From Haplomitrium mnioides (Eukaryota; Marchantiophyta; Haplomitriopsida; Calobryales): a DNA stretch of 21,581 nucleotides. A program made the translations under genes and the position numbers. Under the pieces are notes generated by a model, which had not been told where the DNA came from, searched no databases, and saw only the letters and a program-made list of their open reading frames with translations. Each line of letters opens with the position of its first letter. Position 1 is the stretch's first letter. The DNA is taken from contig JBNGIS010019975.1 in the NCBI GenBank assembly GCA_049999725.1, forward strand, positions 46,611-68,191, in the 5' to 3' direction. Below are positions 1 to 13,326 of the stretch, one piece after another.

Positions 1-2026
1 GCAATGTAGTGTAGAGGAAAGAAGATATGTAAAGTAGACTTTTTTGGTAGATAAGAGTAAGTTATATAACTGCATAGTCCTCTAAAACCTTGGCAATGTA
101 GTGTAGAGGAAAGAAGATATGTAAAGTTGAATTTTTTGATACATGAGAGTAACCTATATAGCTGCATAGTACTCTAAAAACTTGGCAATGTAGTGTAGAG
201 GAAAGAAGAAATGTGAAGTAGACTTTTTTGGTAGATAAGAGTAAGTTATATAACTGCATAGTCCTCTAAAACATTGGCAATGTAGTGTAGAGGAAAGAAG
301 ATATGTAAAGTTGAATTTTTTGATAGATGAGAGTAACCTATATAGCTGCATAGTACTATAAAAACTTGGCAATGTAGTGTAGAGGAAAGAAGATACGTAA
401 AATAGACTTTTTTGGTAGATACGAGTAACTCATATAACTACAGAGTCCTCTAAAGCCTTGGCAATGTAGTGTAGAGGAAAGAAGATCTGTAAAGTAGACT
501 TTTTTGGTAGATAAGAGTAACTTATATAACTGCAGAGTCCTCTAAAACCTTGGCAATGTAGAGTAGAGAAAAGAAGATATGTAAAGTAGACTTTTTTGGT
601 AGATAAAAGTAACTTATATAACTGCAGAGTCCTCCAAAACCTTTGCAATGTAGTGTAGAGGAAAGACGATATGCAAAGTAGACTTTTCTGGTAGATAAGA
701 GTAACTTATATAACCGCATAATGCTCTTCAACCTTGGCAATGTAGTGTAGAGGAAAGAAGATATGTAAAGTAGACTTTTTTGGCAGATAAGAGTTACTTA
801 TATAACTGCATAGTCCTTGAAAACCTTGGCAATGTAGTGTAGAGAAAACAACATATGTGAAGTAGACTTTTTTGGTAGATAAAAGTAACTTATATAACTG
901 CATTGTGCTATAAAACCTTGGCAATGTAGTGTAGAGGAGAGAAGACATGTAAAGTACACTTTTTTGGTAGATAAGAGTAAGCTATATAACTGCATAGTCC
1001 TCTAGAACCTTGGCAATGTAGTGCAGAAGAAAGAAGATATGTAAAGAAGACTTTTTTTTAAGATAAGAGTAACTTATATAACTGCATAGTCCTCTAAAAC
1101 CTTGGCAATGTAGTGTAGAGGAAAGAAGATATGTCAAGTAGACGTTTTTGGTGGACAAGAGTAACTTATATAACTGCATAGTCGTCTAAAACCTTGGCAA
1201 TGTAGTGTAGAGGAAAGAAGAAATGTGAAGTAGACTTTTTTGGTAGATAAGAGTAAGTTATATAACTGCATAGTCCTCTTAAACCTTGGCAATGTAGTGT
1301 AGAGGAAAGAAGATATGTAAAGTTGAATTTTTTGATGGATGAGAGTAACCTATATAGCTGCATAGTACTCTAAAAATTTGGCAATGTAGTGTAGAGGAAA
1401 GAAGATACGTAAACTGGACATTTTTGGTAGATACGAGTAACTCATATAACTACAGAGTCCTCTAAAGCCTTGGCAATGTAGTGTAGAGGAAAGAAGATCT
1501 GTAAAGTAGACTTTTTTGGTAGATAAGAGTAACTTATATAACTGCAGAGTCGTCTAAAACCTTGGCAATGTAGTGTAGAGGAAAGATGATATGCAAAGTA
1601 GACTTTTTTGGTAGATAAGAATAACTTATATAACCGCATAATGCTCTTGAACCTTGGCAATGTAGTGTAGAGGAAAGAAGATATGTAAAACAGACTTTTT
1701 AGGTAGATAAGAGTTACTTATATAACTGCATAGTTCTCGAAAACCTTGGCAATGTAGTCTAGAGGAAAGAAGATATGTGAAGTAGACTTTTTTGGTAGAT
1801 AAGAGTAACTTTTATAACTGCAGAGTCCTCTAAAACCTTGGCAATGTAGTGTAGAGGAAAGGAGATATGTAAAGTAGACATTTTTGGTAGATAAAAGTAT
1901 CTTATATAACTACATAGTCCTCTAAAACCTTGGCAATGTAGTGTACAGGGAAGAAGATATGTAAAGTAGACTTTTTAGATAGATAAGAGTAAGTTATATA
2001 ACTGCATAGTCCTCTAAAACCTTGGC

Positions 2027-2036
2027 NNNNNNNNNN
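2027..2036. other. Assembly gap (10 N) inside the satellite
   Basis: Ten N bases. The monomer stops at consensus position 15 before the gap and resumes at position 87 after it, so a phase-preserving gap would be 71 bp plus some multiple of 92, not 10. The length is therefore a placeholder. Confidence 0.97.
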
Positions 2037-4893
2037 ATAGTCCTCTAAAACCTTGGCAATGTAGTGTAGAGGAAAGAAGATATATAAAGTTGAAGTTTGT
2101 GATAGATGAGAGTAACCTATATAGTTGCATAGTACTCTACAAACTTGGCAATGTAGTGTAGAGGAAATAAGATACGTAAACTATACTTTTTTTGTAGATA
2201 TGAGTAACTCATATAACTGGAGAGTCCTCTAAAGCCTTGGAAATGTAGTGTAGAGGAAAGAAGATCTGTAAAGTAGACGTTTTTGGTAGATAAGAGTAAC
2301 CTATATAACTGCAGAGTCCTCTTAAACCTTGGCAATGTAGTGTAGAGGAAAGAAGATATGCAAAGTAGACTTTTTTGGTAGATAAGAGTAACTTATATAA
2401 CTCCATAATGCTCTTGAACCTTGGCAATGTAGTGTAGAGGAAAGAAGATATGTAAAGTAGATTTTTTTGATAAATAAGAGTTACTTATATATATGCATAG
2501 TCCTCTAAAACCTTGGCAATGTAGTGTAGAGGAAACAAGATATGTGAAGAAGACTTTTTTGGTGGATAAAAGTAACTTATATAACTGCATTGTGCTCTTA
2601 AACTTTGGCAATGTAGTGTAGAGGAAAGAAGACATGTAAAGTAGATTTTTTTGGTAGATAAGAGTAAGTTATATAACTGCATAGTCCTCTAAAAATTTTC
2701 AATGTAGTGCAGAAGAAATAAGATATGTAAACTAGACTTTTTTTGTAGATAAGAGTAACTTATATAACCGCATAGTCCTCTAAAACCTTGGCAATGTAGT
2801 GTAGAGCAAAGAAGATATGTAAGGTAGATGTTGTTGGTGGACAAGAGTAACTTATATAACTGCATAGTACTCTAAAGCCTTGGCAATGTATTGTAGAGGA
2901 AAGAAGAAATGTGAAGTAGACTTTTTTGGTAGATAAGAGTAAGTTATATAACTGCATAGTCCTGTAAAACCTTGGCAATGTACTGTAGAGGATAGAAGAT
3001 ATGTAAAGTTGAATTTTTTGATAGATGAGAGTAACCTCTATAGCTGCATAGTACTCTAGAAACTTGGCAATGTAGTGTAGAGGAAAGAAGAAATGTGAAG
3101 TAGACTTTTTTGGTGGATAAGAGTAAGTTATATAACTGCATAGTCCTCTAAAACATTGGCAATGTAGTGTAGAGGAAATAAGATATGTAAAGTTGAATTT
3201 TTTTGATGGATGAGAGTAACCTATATAGCTGCATAGTACTCTTAAAACTTGGCAATATAGTGTAGAAGAAAGAAGATACGTAAACTAGACTTTTTTGGTA
3301 GACGAGTAACTCATATAACTAGAGAGTCCTCTTAAGCCTTGGCAATGTAGTGTAGAGCAAAGAAGATCTGTAAAGTAGACTTTTTTTGGTAGATAAGAGT
3401 AACTCATATAACTGCATAATGCTCCTAAACCTTGGCAATGTAGTGTAGAGGAAAGAAGATATGTAAAGTAGACTTTTCTGTTAGATAAGAGTAACTTATA
3501 TAACTGCAAAATGCTCTTTAACCTTGGCAATGTAGTGTAGAGGAAAGACGATATGTAAAGTAGACTTTTTTGGTAGATAAGAGTTACTAATATAACTGCA
3601 TAGTCCTCTAAAACCTTGGCAATGTAGTGTAGAGGAAACAAGATATGTGGAGTAGACTTTTTTAATAGATTAAAGTAACTTATATAACTGCATTGTGCTC
3701 TAAAACCTTGGCAATGTAGTGTAGAGGAAAGAAGACATGTAAAGTAGACTTTTTTGGTGGATAAGAGTAACTTATATGACTGCATAATCCTCTCAAAACC
3801 TTGGCAAAGTAGTGTAGAGCAAGCAAGATATGTAAAGTAGACTTTTTTGTGGATAAGAGTACCTTATATAACTGCATAGTCCTCTAAAACCTTGGCAATG
3901 TACTGTAGAGGAAAGAAGAAATGTAAAGTAGACTTTTTTGGTAGATAAGAGTAACTTTTATAACTACATAGTCCTCTAAAACCTTGGTAACGTAGTGTAG
4001 AAGAAAGAAGATATGTGGAATAGACTTTTTTGGTAGATAAGAACAACTTATATAACTGCATAGTCCTCTAAAACCTTGGCAATGTAGTGCAGAAGAAGGA
4101 AGATATGTAAAGTAGACTTTTTTTTGTAGATAACAGTAACTACTATAACTGCATAGTCCTCTAAAACATTGGCAATCTAGTGTAGAAGAAAGAAGATATG
4201 TAAAGTAGACTTTTTTAGTAGATACCAGTAACTCATATAACTGCATAGTCCGCTAAACCCTTGGCGATGTAGTGTACAGAAAAGAAGATATGTAAAGTAT
4301 TCTTTTATGGTAGATAAGAGTAACTTATATAACTGTAGAGTCCTCTTAAACCTTGGCAATGTAGTGTAGAGGAAAGAAGATATCTAAAGTAGACTTTTTT
4401 AGTAGATAAGAGTAACTTATATAACTACATTGTCCTCTTAAACCTTGGCAATGTAGTGTAGAGGAAAGAAGATATGTAAAGTAGACTTTGTTGGTAGATA
4501 AGAGTAACTTATGTAACTGCATAGTCCCTTAAAACCTTGGCAATGTAGTGTAGAGGAAAGAAGATATGTAAAGTAGGCTTTCTTGGTAGAAAAGAGTAAC
4601 TGATATAACTGGATAGTCCTCTAAAACATTCACAATGTAGTGTAGAGAATAGAAAACATGTGGAGTAGACTTCTTTGGTAGATAAGAGTAAATTATATAA
4701 CTGCATAGTACTCTAAAACCTTGGCAATGTAGTGTAGAGGAAAGAAGATATGTAAAGTAGACTTTTTTGGTTGATAAGAGTAACTTATATAACCCCATAG
4801 TCCTCGAAAACCTTAGCAATGTAGTGAAGAGGAAATAAGATATGTAAACTAGACTTTTTTGGTAGATAAGAGAAATTTATATAACTACGGAGT
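2037..4893. repeat. Higher-order block, copy 1
   Basis: This run of variant monomers reappears in nearly the same order at 5486-8153. Diagnostic variants include TTGAAGTTTGTGATAGATGA (copy 1 at 2091, copy 2 at 5533; offset 3,442) and ATATGTGGAATAGAC (4011; copy 2 has ATACGTGGAATAGAC at 7271; offset 3,260). The offsets differ by about two monomers, so one copy gained or lost two units. Similarity fades near 4890. The left edge coincides with the first N gap, so the true start is hidden. Confidence 0.75.
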
Positions 4894-5475
4894 CCTCTAA
4901 AACCTTGGCAATGTAGTGTAGAGGAAAGAAGATATGTAAAGTTGAATTTTTTGATAGATGAGAGTAACCTATATAGCTGCATAGTACTCTAAAAACTTGG
5001 CAATGTAGTGTAGAATAAAAAAGAAATGTGAAGTAGACTTTTTTGGTGGATAAGAGTAAGTTATATAACTGCATAGTACTCGAAAACATTGGCAATGTAG
5101 TGTAGAGGAAAGAAGATATGTAAAGTTGAATTTTTTGATATTTGAGAGTAACCTATATAGCTGCATAGTACTCCAAAAACTTGGCAATGTTGTGTAGAGG
5201 AAAGAAGATACGTAAACTAGACTTTTTTGGTAGATACGAGTAACTCATATAACTACAGAGTCCTCTAAAGCCTTGGCAATGTAGTGTAGAGGAAAGAAGA
5301 TCTGTAAAGTAGATGGTTTTGGTAGATAACAGTAACTTATATAACTGCAGAGTCTTCCAAAACCTTGGCAATGTAGTGTAGAGGAAAGAAGATATGTAAA
5401 GTAGACATTTTTGGTAGATAAAAGTAACTTATATAACTGCATAGTCCTCTAAAACCTTGGCAATGTAGTGTAGAG

Positions 5476-5485
5476 NNNNNNNNNN
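5476..5485. other. Assembly gap (10 N) inside the satellite
   Basis: Ten N bases. The monomer stops at consensus position 29 and resumes at position 2, so the phase-preserving length is 64 bp plus a multiple of 92. Like the first gap, it sits at the left edge of a large duplicated block, where an assembler would be expected to fail. Confidence 0.97.
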
Positions 5486-8153
5486 TCTAAAACCTTGGCA
5501 ATGTAGTGTAGAGGAAAGAAGATATGTAAAGTTGAAGTTTGTGATAGATGAGCGTAACCTATATAGCTGCACAGTACTCTAAAAACTTGGCAATGTAGTG
5601 TAGAGAAAATAGGATACGTAAACTATAGTTTTTTTGTAGATATGAGTAATTCATATAACTCGAGAGTCCTCTAAAGCCTTGGAAATGTAGTGTAGAGGAA
5701 AGAAGATCTGTAAAGTAGACTTTCTTGGTAGATAAGAGTAACTTAAATAACTGCCGAATCCTCTAAAACCTTGGCAATTTAGTGTAGAGGAAAGAAGATA
5801 TGCAAAGTAGACTTTTTTGGTAGATAAGAGTAACTTATATAACTCCATAATGCTCTTAAACCTTGGCAATGTAGTGTAGAGGAAAGAAGATATGTAAAGT
5901 AGACTTTTTTGGTAGATAAGAGTTACTTATATAACTGCATAGTCCTCTAAAACCTTGGCAATGTAGTGTAGAGGAAACAAGATATGTGAAGAAGACTTTT
6001 TTGGTGGATGAAAGTAACTTATATAACTGCATTGTGCTCTTAAACTTTGGCAATGTAGTGTAGAGGAAATAAGACATGTAAAGTAGACTTTTTTGGTAGA
6101 TAAGAGTAAGTTATATAACTGCATAGTCCTCTAAAACCTTGGCAATGTAGTGCAGAAGAAAGAATATATGTAAAGTAGACTTTTTTTGTAGATAAGAGTA
6201 ACTTATATAACTGCATAGTCCTCTAAAACCTTGGCAGTGTAGTGTAGAGAAAAGAAGATATGTAAAGTAGACGTTTTTGGTGGACAAGAGTAACTTATTT
6301 AACTGGATAGTCCTCTAAAACCTTGGAAATGTAGTGTAAAGAAAACTAGAAATGTGAAGTAGACTTTTTTGGTAGATAAGAGAAAGTTATATAACTGTAT
6401 AGTTCTCTAAAACCTTCGCAATGTAGTGTAGAGGAAAGAAGATATGTAAAATTGAATTTTTTGATAGATGAGAGTAACCTATATAGCTGCATAGTACTCT
6501 TAAAACCTGGCAATGTAGTGTAGAGGAAAGAAGATACGTAAACTAGACTTTTTTGGTAGTTACGAGTAAATCATATAACTGCAGAGTCCTCTAAAGCTTT
6601 GGCAATGTAGTGTAGAGGAAAGAAGATTTGTAAAGTAGACTTTTTTGTTAGATAAGAATAACTTATATAACTGCATAATGCTCTTAAACCTTGGCAATGT
6701 AGTGTAGAGGAAAGAAGATATGTAAAGTATACTTTTTTGTTAGATAAGAGTAACTTATATAACTGCAAAATGCTCTTTAACCTTGGCAATGTAGTGTAGA
6801 GGAAAGAAGACATGTAAAGTAGACTTTTTTGGTAGAAAAGAGTTACTTATATAATTGCATAGTCCTCTAAAACCTTGGCAATGTAGTGTAGAGGAAACAA
6901 GATATGTGGAGTAGACTTTTCTGATAGATTAAAGTAACTTATATAACTGCATTGTGCTCTAAAACCTTGGCAATGTAGTGTAGAGGAAAGAAGACATGTA
7001 AAGTAGACTTTTTTGGTAGATAAGAGTAACTTATATAAGTGCATAATCCTCTCAAAACCTTGGCAATGTAGTGTAGAGCAAAGAAGATATGTAAAGTAGA
7101 CTTTTTTGGTGGATAAGAGTAACTCATATAACTACATAGTCCTCTAGAACCTTGGCAATGTACTGTAGAGGAAATAAGAAATGTAAAGTAGACTTTTTTG
7201 GTAGATAAGAGTAACTTATATAACTACATAGTCCTCTAAAACCTTGGTAACGTAGTGTAGAAGAAAGAAGATACGTGGAATAGACGTTTTCGGTAGATAA
7301 GAGCAACTTATATAACTGCATAGTCCTCTTAAACCTTGGCAATGTAGTGCAGAGGAAAGAAGATATGTAAAGTAGACTTTTTTTTGTAGATAATAGTAAC
7401 TACTATAACTGCATAGTCCTTTAAAAGCTTGGCAATCTAGTGTAGAAGAAAGAAAATATGTAAAGTAGACTTTTTTGGTAGATACCAGTAACTCATATAA
7501 CTGCATAGTCCTCTAAAGCCTTGGCGATGTAGTGTACAGAAAAGAAGATATGTAAAGTAGACTTTTATGGTTGATAAGAGTAACTTATATAACTGTAGAG
7601 TCCTCTTAAACCTTGGCAATGTAGTGTAGAGGAAAGAAGATATGTAAAGTAGACTTTTTGGGTAGATAAGAGTAACTTATATAACTACATTGTCCTCTTA
7701 AACCTTGGCAATGTAGTGTAGAGGAAAGAAGATATGTAAAGTAGAATTTTTTGGTAGATAAGAGTAACTTATGTAACTGCATAGTCACTTAAAACCTTGG
7801 CAATGTAGTGTAGAGGAAAGAAGATATGTAAAGTAGGCTTTTTTGGTAGAAAAGAGTAACTGATATAAATGGATAGTCCTCAAAACCATTGACAATGTAG
7901 TGTAGAGAATAGAAAACATGTGGAGTAGACTTCTTTGGTAGAAAAGAGTAAATTATATAACTGCATAGTCCTCTAAAATCTTGGCAATGTAGTGTAGAGG
8001 AAAGAAGATATGTAAAGTAGACTTTCCTGGTAGATAAGAGTAACTTATATAACTCCATAGTCCTCGAAAACCTTGGCAATGTAGTGAAGAGGAAATAAGA
8101 TATGTAAACTAGACTTTTTTGGTAGATAAGAGAAACTTATATAACTGCGGAGT
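5486..8153. repeat. Higher-order block, copy 2
   Basis: Second copy of the block at 2037-4893, starting directly after the second N gap. If that gap is set to its phase-preserving 64 bp, the offset of 3,442 becomes 3,496, exactly 38 x 92, and the offset of 3,260 becomes 3,314, within 2 bp of 36 x 92. This supports true in-phase higher-order duplication. Confidence 0.75.
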
Positions 8154-8500
8154 ACTCTCAAACCTTTGCAATGTAGTGTAGAGGAAAGAAGACATGTGAA
8201 GTAGACTTTTTTGGTAGATAAGAGTAAATTATATAACTGCATAATCCTCTAAAATCTTGGCAATGAAGTGTAGAGTAAAGAAGATATGTAAAGTAGACTT
8301 TTCTCATAGATAAGAGTACTTTTTTAGCTGCATAGTCTTCTAAAACCTTGGCAATGTAGTGGAGAGGAAAAAAGACATGTAAAGTGAATTCTTTTGGTAG
8401 ATAAGAGTAACTTATATAACTGCATAGTCCTCTTAAACCTTGGCAATGTAGTGTAGAGGAAAGAAGATATGTAAAGTAGACTTTTTTGGTAGATAAAAGT
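6937..8500. repeat. 17-monomer segment, tandem copy A
   Basis: This 1,564-bp stretch (17 x 92) is followed directly by a second copy. Shared rare variants include ATACGTGGAATAGACG (7271 and 8835, offset 1,564), the AGTGCATAATCCTCTC variant near 7039 and 8603, and GTGAATTCTTTTGG near 8386 and 9950. Edges are accurate to roughly one monomer. Confidence 0.75.
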
Positions 8501-10064
8501 AACTTATATAACTGCATTGTGCTCTAAAACCTTGGCAATGCAGTGTAGAGGAAAGAAGACATGTAAGGTAGACTTTTTTGGTAGATAAGAGTAACTTATA
8601 TAAGTGCATAATCCTCTCAAAACCTTGGCAATGTAGTGTAGAGCAAAGAAGATATGTAAAGTAGACTTTTTTGGTGGATAAGAGTAACTTATATAACTAC
8701 ATAGTCCTCTAGAACCTTGGCAATGTATTGTAGAGGAAATAAGAATGTAAAGTTGACTTTTTTGGTAGATAAGAGTAACTTATATAACTACATAGTCCTC
8801 CAAAACCTTGGTAACGTAGTGTAGAAGAAAGAAGATACGTGGAATAGACGTTTTTGGTAGATAAGAGCAACTTATATAACTGCATAGTCCTCTAAAACCT
8901 TGGCAATGTAGTGCAGAGGAAAGAAGATATGTAAAGTAGACTTTTTTTGTAGATAATAGTAACTACTATAACTGCATAGTCCTCTAAAAGCTTGGCAATC
9001 TAGTGTAGAAGAAAGAAAATATGTAAAGTAGACTTTTTTGGTAGATACCAGTAACTCATATAACTGCATAGTCCTCTAAAGCCTTGGCGATGTAGTGTTC
9101 AGAAAAGAAGATATGTAAAGTAGACTTTTATGGTTGATAAGAGTAACTTATATAACTGTAGAGTCCTCTTAATCCTTGGCAATGTAGTGTAGAGGAAAGA
9201 AGATATGTAAAATAGACTTTTTGGGTAGATAAGAGTAACTTATATAACTACATAGTCCTCTTTAACCTTGGCAATGTAGTGTAGAGGAAAGAAGATATGT
9301 AAAGTAGAATTTTTTGGTAGATAAGAGTAACTTATGTAACTGCATAGTCCCTTATAACCTTGGCAATGTAGTGTAGAGGAAAGAAGATATGTAAAGTAGG
9401 TTTTTTTGGTAGAAAAGAGTAACTGATATAACTGGATAGTCCTCTAAACCATTGACAATGTAGTGTAGAGAATAGAAAACATGTGGAGTAGACTTCTTTG
9501 GTAGATAAGAGTAAATTATATAACTGCATAGTCCTATAAAACCTTGTCAATGTAGTGTAGAGGAAAGAAGTTATGTAAAGTAGACTTTTTTGGTAGATAA
9601 GAGTAACTTATATAACTCCATAGTCCTTGAAAAGCTTGGCAATGTAGTGAAGAGGAAATAAGATATGTAAACTAGACTTTTTTGGTAGATAAGAGAAATT
9701 TATATAACTGCGGAGTCCTCACAAACCTTTGCAATGTAGTGTAGAGGAAAGAAGACATGTGAAGTAGACTTTTTTGGTAGATAAGAGTAAATTATATAAC
9801 TGCATAATCCTCTAAAATCTTGGCAATGAAGTGTAGAGGAAAGAAGATATGTAAAGTAGACTTTTCTCGTAGATAAGAGTACTTATTTAGCTGCATAGTC
9901 TTCTAAAACCTTGGCAATGTAGTGGAGAGGAAAAAAGACATGTAAAGTGAATTCTTTTGGTAGATAAGAGTAACTTATATAACTGCATAGTCCTCTTAAA
10001 CCTTGGCAATGTAGTGTAGAGGAAAGAAGATATGTAAAGTAGACTTTTTTGGTAGATAAAAGTA
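8501..10064. repeat. 17-monomer segment, tandem copy B
   Basis: Second copy of the 1,564-bp segment, abutting copy A. Few differences are visible between the copies, including a 1-bp deletion near 8741, so the duplication appears more recent than the 36-39 monomer blocks. To its right the monomers become more individual and the pattern is lost. Confidence 0.75.
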
Positions 10065-13000
10065 ACTTATATAACTGCATAGTTCTCTAAAACCTTGGCA
10101 ATGTAGTGTAGAGGAAGGAAGACATGTAAAGTAGACTTGTTTGGTAGAAAAGATTAAATTATATAACTACATAGTCATTTTAAACCTTGAGAATGTAGTG
10201 TAGAGCAAACAAGATTTGTAAAGTAGCTTTTTTTGGTGAAGAAGAGTAACTTATATAACTCCATAGTCTTCTATAACCTTGGCAATGAAATGTAGAGGAA
10301 AGAAGATATGTGAAGTAAACTTTTCTTGTAGATAAGAGAAACCTATGTAGCTACATAGTCCTCTAAAACCTTAACAATGTAGTGTAGAGGAAACAAGGCA
10401 TGTAAAGTAGACTTTATTTTAGATAAGACTAACTTGTATAACTCCATAGTCGTCTAAAACCTTGGCAATGTAATGTAGAGGAAAAAAGATATGTAAAGTA
10501 GACTTTTTTGGTAGATAAGAGTAACTTATATAACTGCTTAGTCCTCTAAAACCTTGGCTATGTAGTGTAGAGGAAAGAAGACATGTAAAGTAGACCTTTT
10601 GGGTACATAAGAGTAAATTATATAACTACATGGTCCTCTAGAACCTTGGCAATTTAGTGCAGAAGAAAGAAGATACGTTAAGTGAATTTTTTTGGTAGAT
10701 AAGAGCAACTTATATAATTGCATAGTCTTCTTGAACCTTGGCGATGTAGTGTAGAGGAATGAAGATATGTAAAGTAGACGTTTTTGGTAGAAAAGAGTAA
10801 CTTATATAACTCGATAGTCCTTTTAAACCTTGGCAATGTAGTGTAGAGGAAAGTAGATATGTAAAGTAGACTTTTTTGGTAGACAAAAGAAACGTATATA
10901 ACTGCATAGTAGTCTAAAATCTTGGCAATGTAGTGTACAAGAAAGAAGATATGTAAAGTTGACTTTTTTGGTAAATGAGAGCATCCTATATAGCTCCATA
11001 GGCCTGTTAAACCTTGGCAATGTCGTGTAGAGGAAAGAAGATATGTAAAGTAGAATTTCTTGGTAGATACGAGTAACTCATATAACTGCAGAGTGCTCTA
11101 AATCCTTGGGAATGTAGTGTAGAGGAAAGAAGATATGTAAAGTAGACTTTTTTGGTAGATAAGAGTAACTCATATAACTGCATAGCCCTCTAAAACCTTG
11201 GCACTGTAGTATAGAGGAAAGAGGATATGTAAAGTTGACTTTTTTGGTAGATTATTGTAACTTATATAGCTGCATAGTCCTCTCAAACCTTTGCAATGTA
11301 GTGTACATGAAAGAGGATATGTAAAGTAGAGTTTTTTTGGTATATACTAGTAACTCATATAACTCAATGGTCCTCTCAAACCTAGGCAATGCAGTGTAGA
11401 GGAAAGAACACATGTAAAATAGACTTTTTTGGTAGATAAAGGTAAGTTCTATAACTGCATAGTCCTCTAAAACCTTGGCAATGTACTCCAGAGGAAACAA
11501 GATATGTAAAGTAGACTTTTTTTGTAGATAAGAGTAACTTATATAACTACATAGTCCTCTAAAACCTTGGCAATGTAGTGTAGAGGAAAGAAGACATGTA
11601 AAGTAGACTTTTTTGGTAGAGAAGAGTAACTTATATAACTTCATAATCCTCTAAAACCTTGGCAATGTAGTGTAGACGAAAGAAGATATGTAAAGTAGAC
11701 TTTTCTGGTAGGATAGAGCAACCTATATAGCTGCATAGTCCTCTGAAACCTTGGCAATGTAGTGTAGAGGAAAGAAGACATGTGAAGTAGACTTTTTTGG
11801 TATATACGAGTAACTCATATAACTCCATGGTCCTCTAAAACCTAGACAATGCAGTGTAGAGGAAAGAAGACATGTAAAGTAGACGTTTTTGGTAGATAAG
11901 AGCAACTTATATAACTACATAGTCTTCTAAAACCTTGGCGATGTAGTGTAGAGGAAAGAAGATATGTAAAGTAGACTTTTATAGTAGATAATAGTAACTT
12001 ATATAACTGGATAGTCCTCTAAAACCTTGGCAATGTAGTGTAGAGGAAAGAAAACATCTAAAGTAGACTTTTTTGGTATATACGAGTAACTCATATAACT
12101 GCATAGTCCTCTAAAACCTTGGCAAGATAGTGTAGAAGAAAGAAGACATGTAAAGTAGACATTTTTGTTAGATAAGAGTAAGTTCTATAACCATAATCCT
12201 CTAAAACCTTGGCAATGTAGTATAGACAAAAGAAGATATGTAAAGTAGACTTTTTTGGTAGATAAGAGTAAGTTCTATAACTGCATAGTCCTCTCAAACC
12301 TTGCCAATGTAGTGTAGAGGAAATAAGATATGTAAAGTTGAATTTTTTGGTAGATGCGAGTAATTCATATAACTGGAGAGTCCTCTAAAGCCTTGGCAAT
12401 GTAGCGTCGAGGAAAGAAGATGTGTAAAGTAGACTTTTTTGGTAGATAAGAGTAACTTATATAACTACAATATCCTCTAAAACCTTGGCAATGTAGTGTA
12501 GAGGAAAGAAGATATGTGGAGTAGACTTTTTTTTTATAAATAAGAGTAACTTATATAGCTGCAAAGTCGTCTAAAACCTTTGCAATGTAGTGTAGAGGAA
12601 AGAGGATATGTAAAGTAGTCTTTTTTGGTAGATAAGAGTAACTTATATAACTGCATTGTCCTCTAAAACCTTGGCAATGTAGTGTAGAGGAAAGAAGATA
12701 TGTGAAGTAGACTTTTCTGGTTGATAGCACTAAGTTGTATAGCTGTATAGTCCTCTAAAACCTTGGCAATGTAGTGAAGAGGAAAGAAGACTTTTGTAGA
12801 AGACTTTTTTGGTTGATATAAGTAACTTTTATAGCTGCATAATCCTCTAAAACCTTGGCAATGTAGTGTGGAGGAAAGAAGATATGTAAATTAGGCTTTT
12901 TTGGAAGGTAAGAGAAACTTATATAACTGCATAGTCGTCTAAAACCATGACAATGTAGTGTCGAGGAAAGAAGACATGTGAAGTAGACTTTTTCGCTAGA

Positions 13001-13290
13001 TAAGAGTAACTTGTATAACTACATAGTCCTCTTAAACCTTGGCAATGTAGTGTAGAGTAAAGAAGATATGTAAAGTACACTTTTCTGGTAGATAAGAGTA
13101 ACTTATGTAGCTCCATAGTCCTCTCAAACCTTTTCAATGTAGTGTAGAGGAAAGAAGACATGTAAAGTAGACTTTTCTGGTAGATATGAGTAACTTATAT
13201 AACTGCAGAGTCCTCTTAAACCTTGGCAATGTAGTGTAGAAGAAAGAAGACATGTAAAGAAGACTTTGTTGGTAGATAAGAGTAACTTAT

Positions 13291-13326
13291 ATTACTGCAT
13301 AGTCCTCTATAACTGCATAGTCCTCT
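13291..13326. repeat. 18-bp local duplication within a monomer
   Basis: The segment at 13291-13308 is repeated directly at 13309-13326 (ATAACTGCATAGTCCTCT, one mismatch). This lengthens one monomer by 18 bp and looks like replication slippage. Confidence 0.85.
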
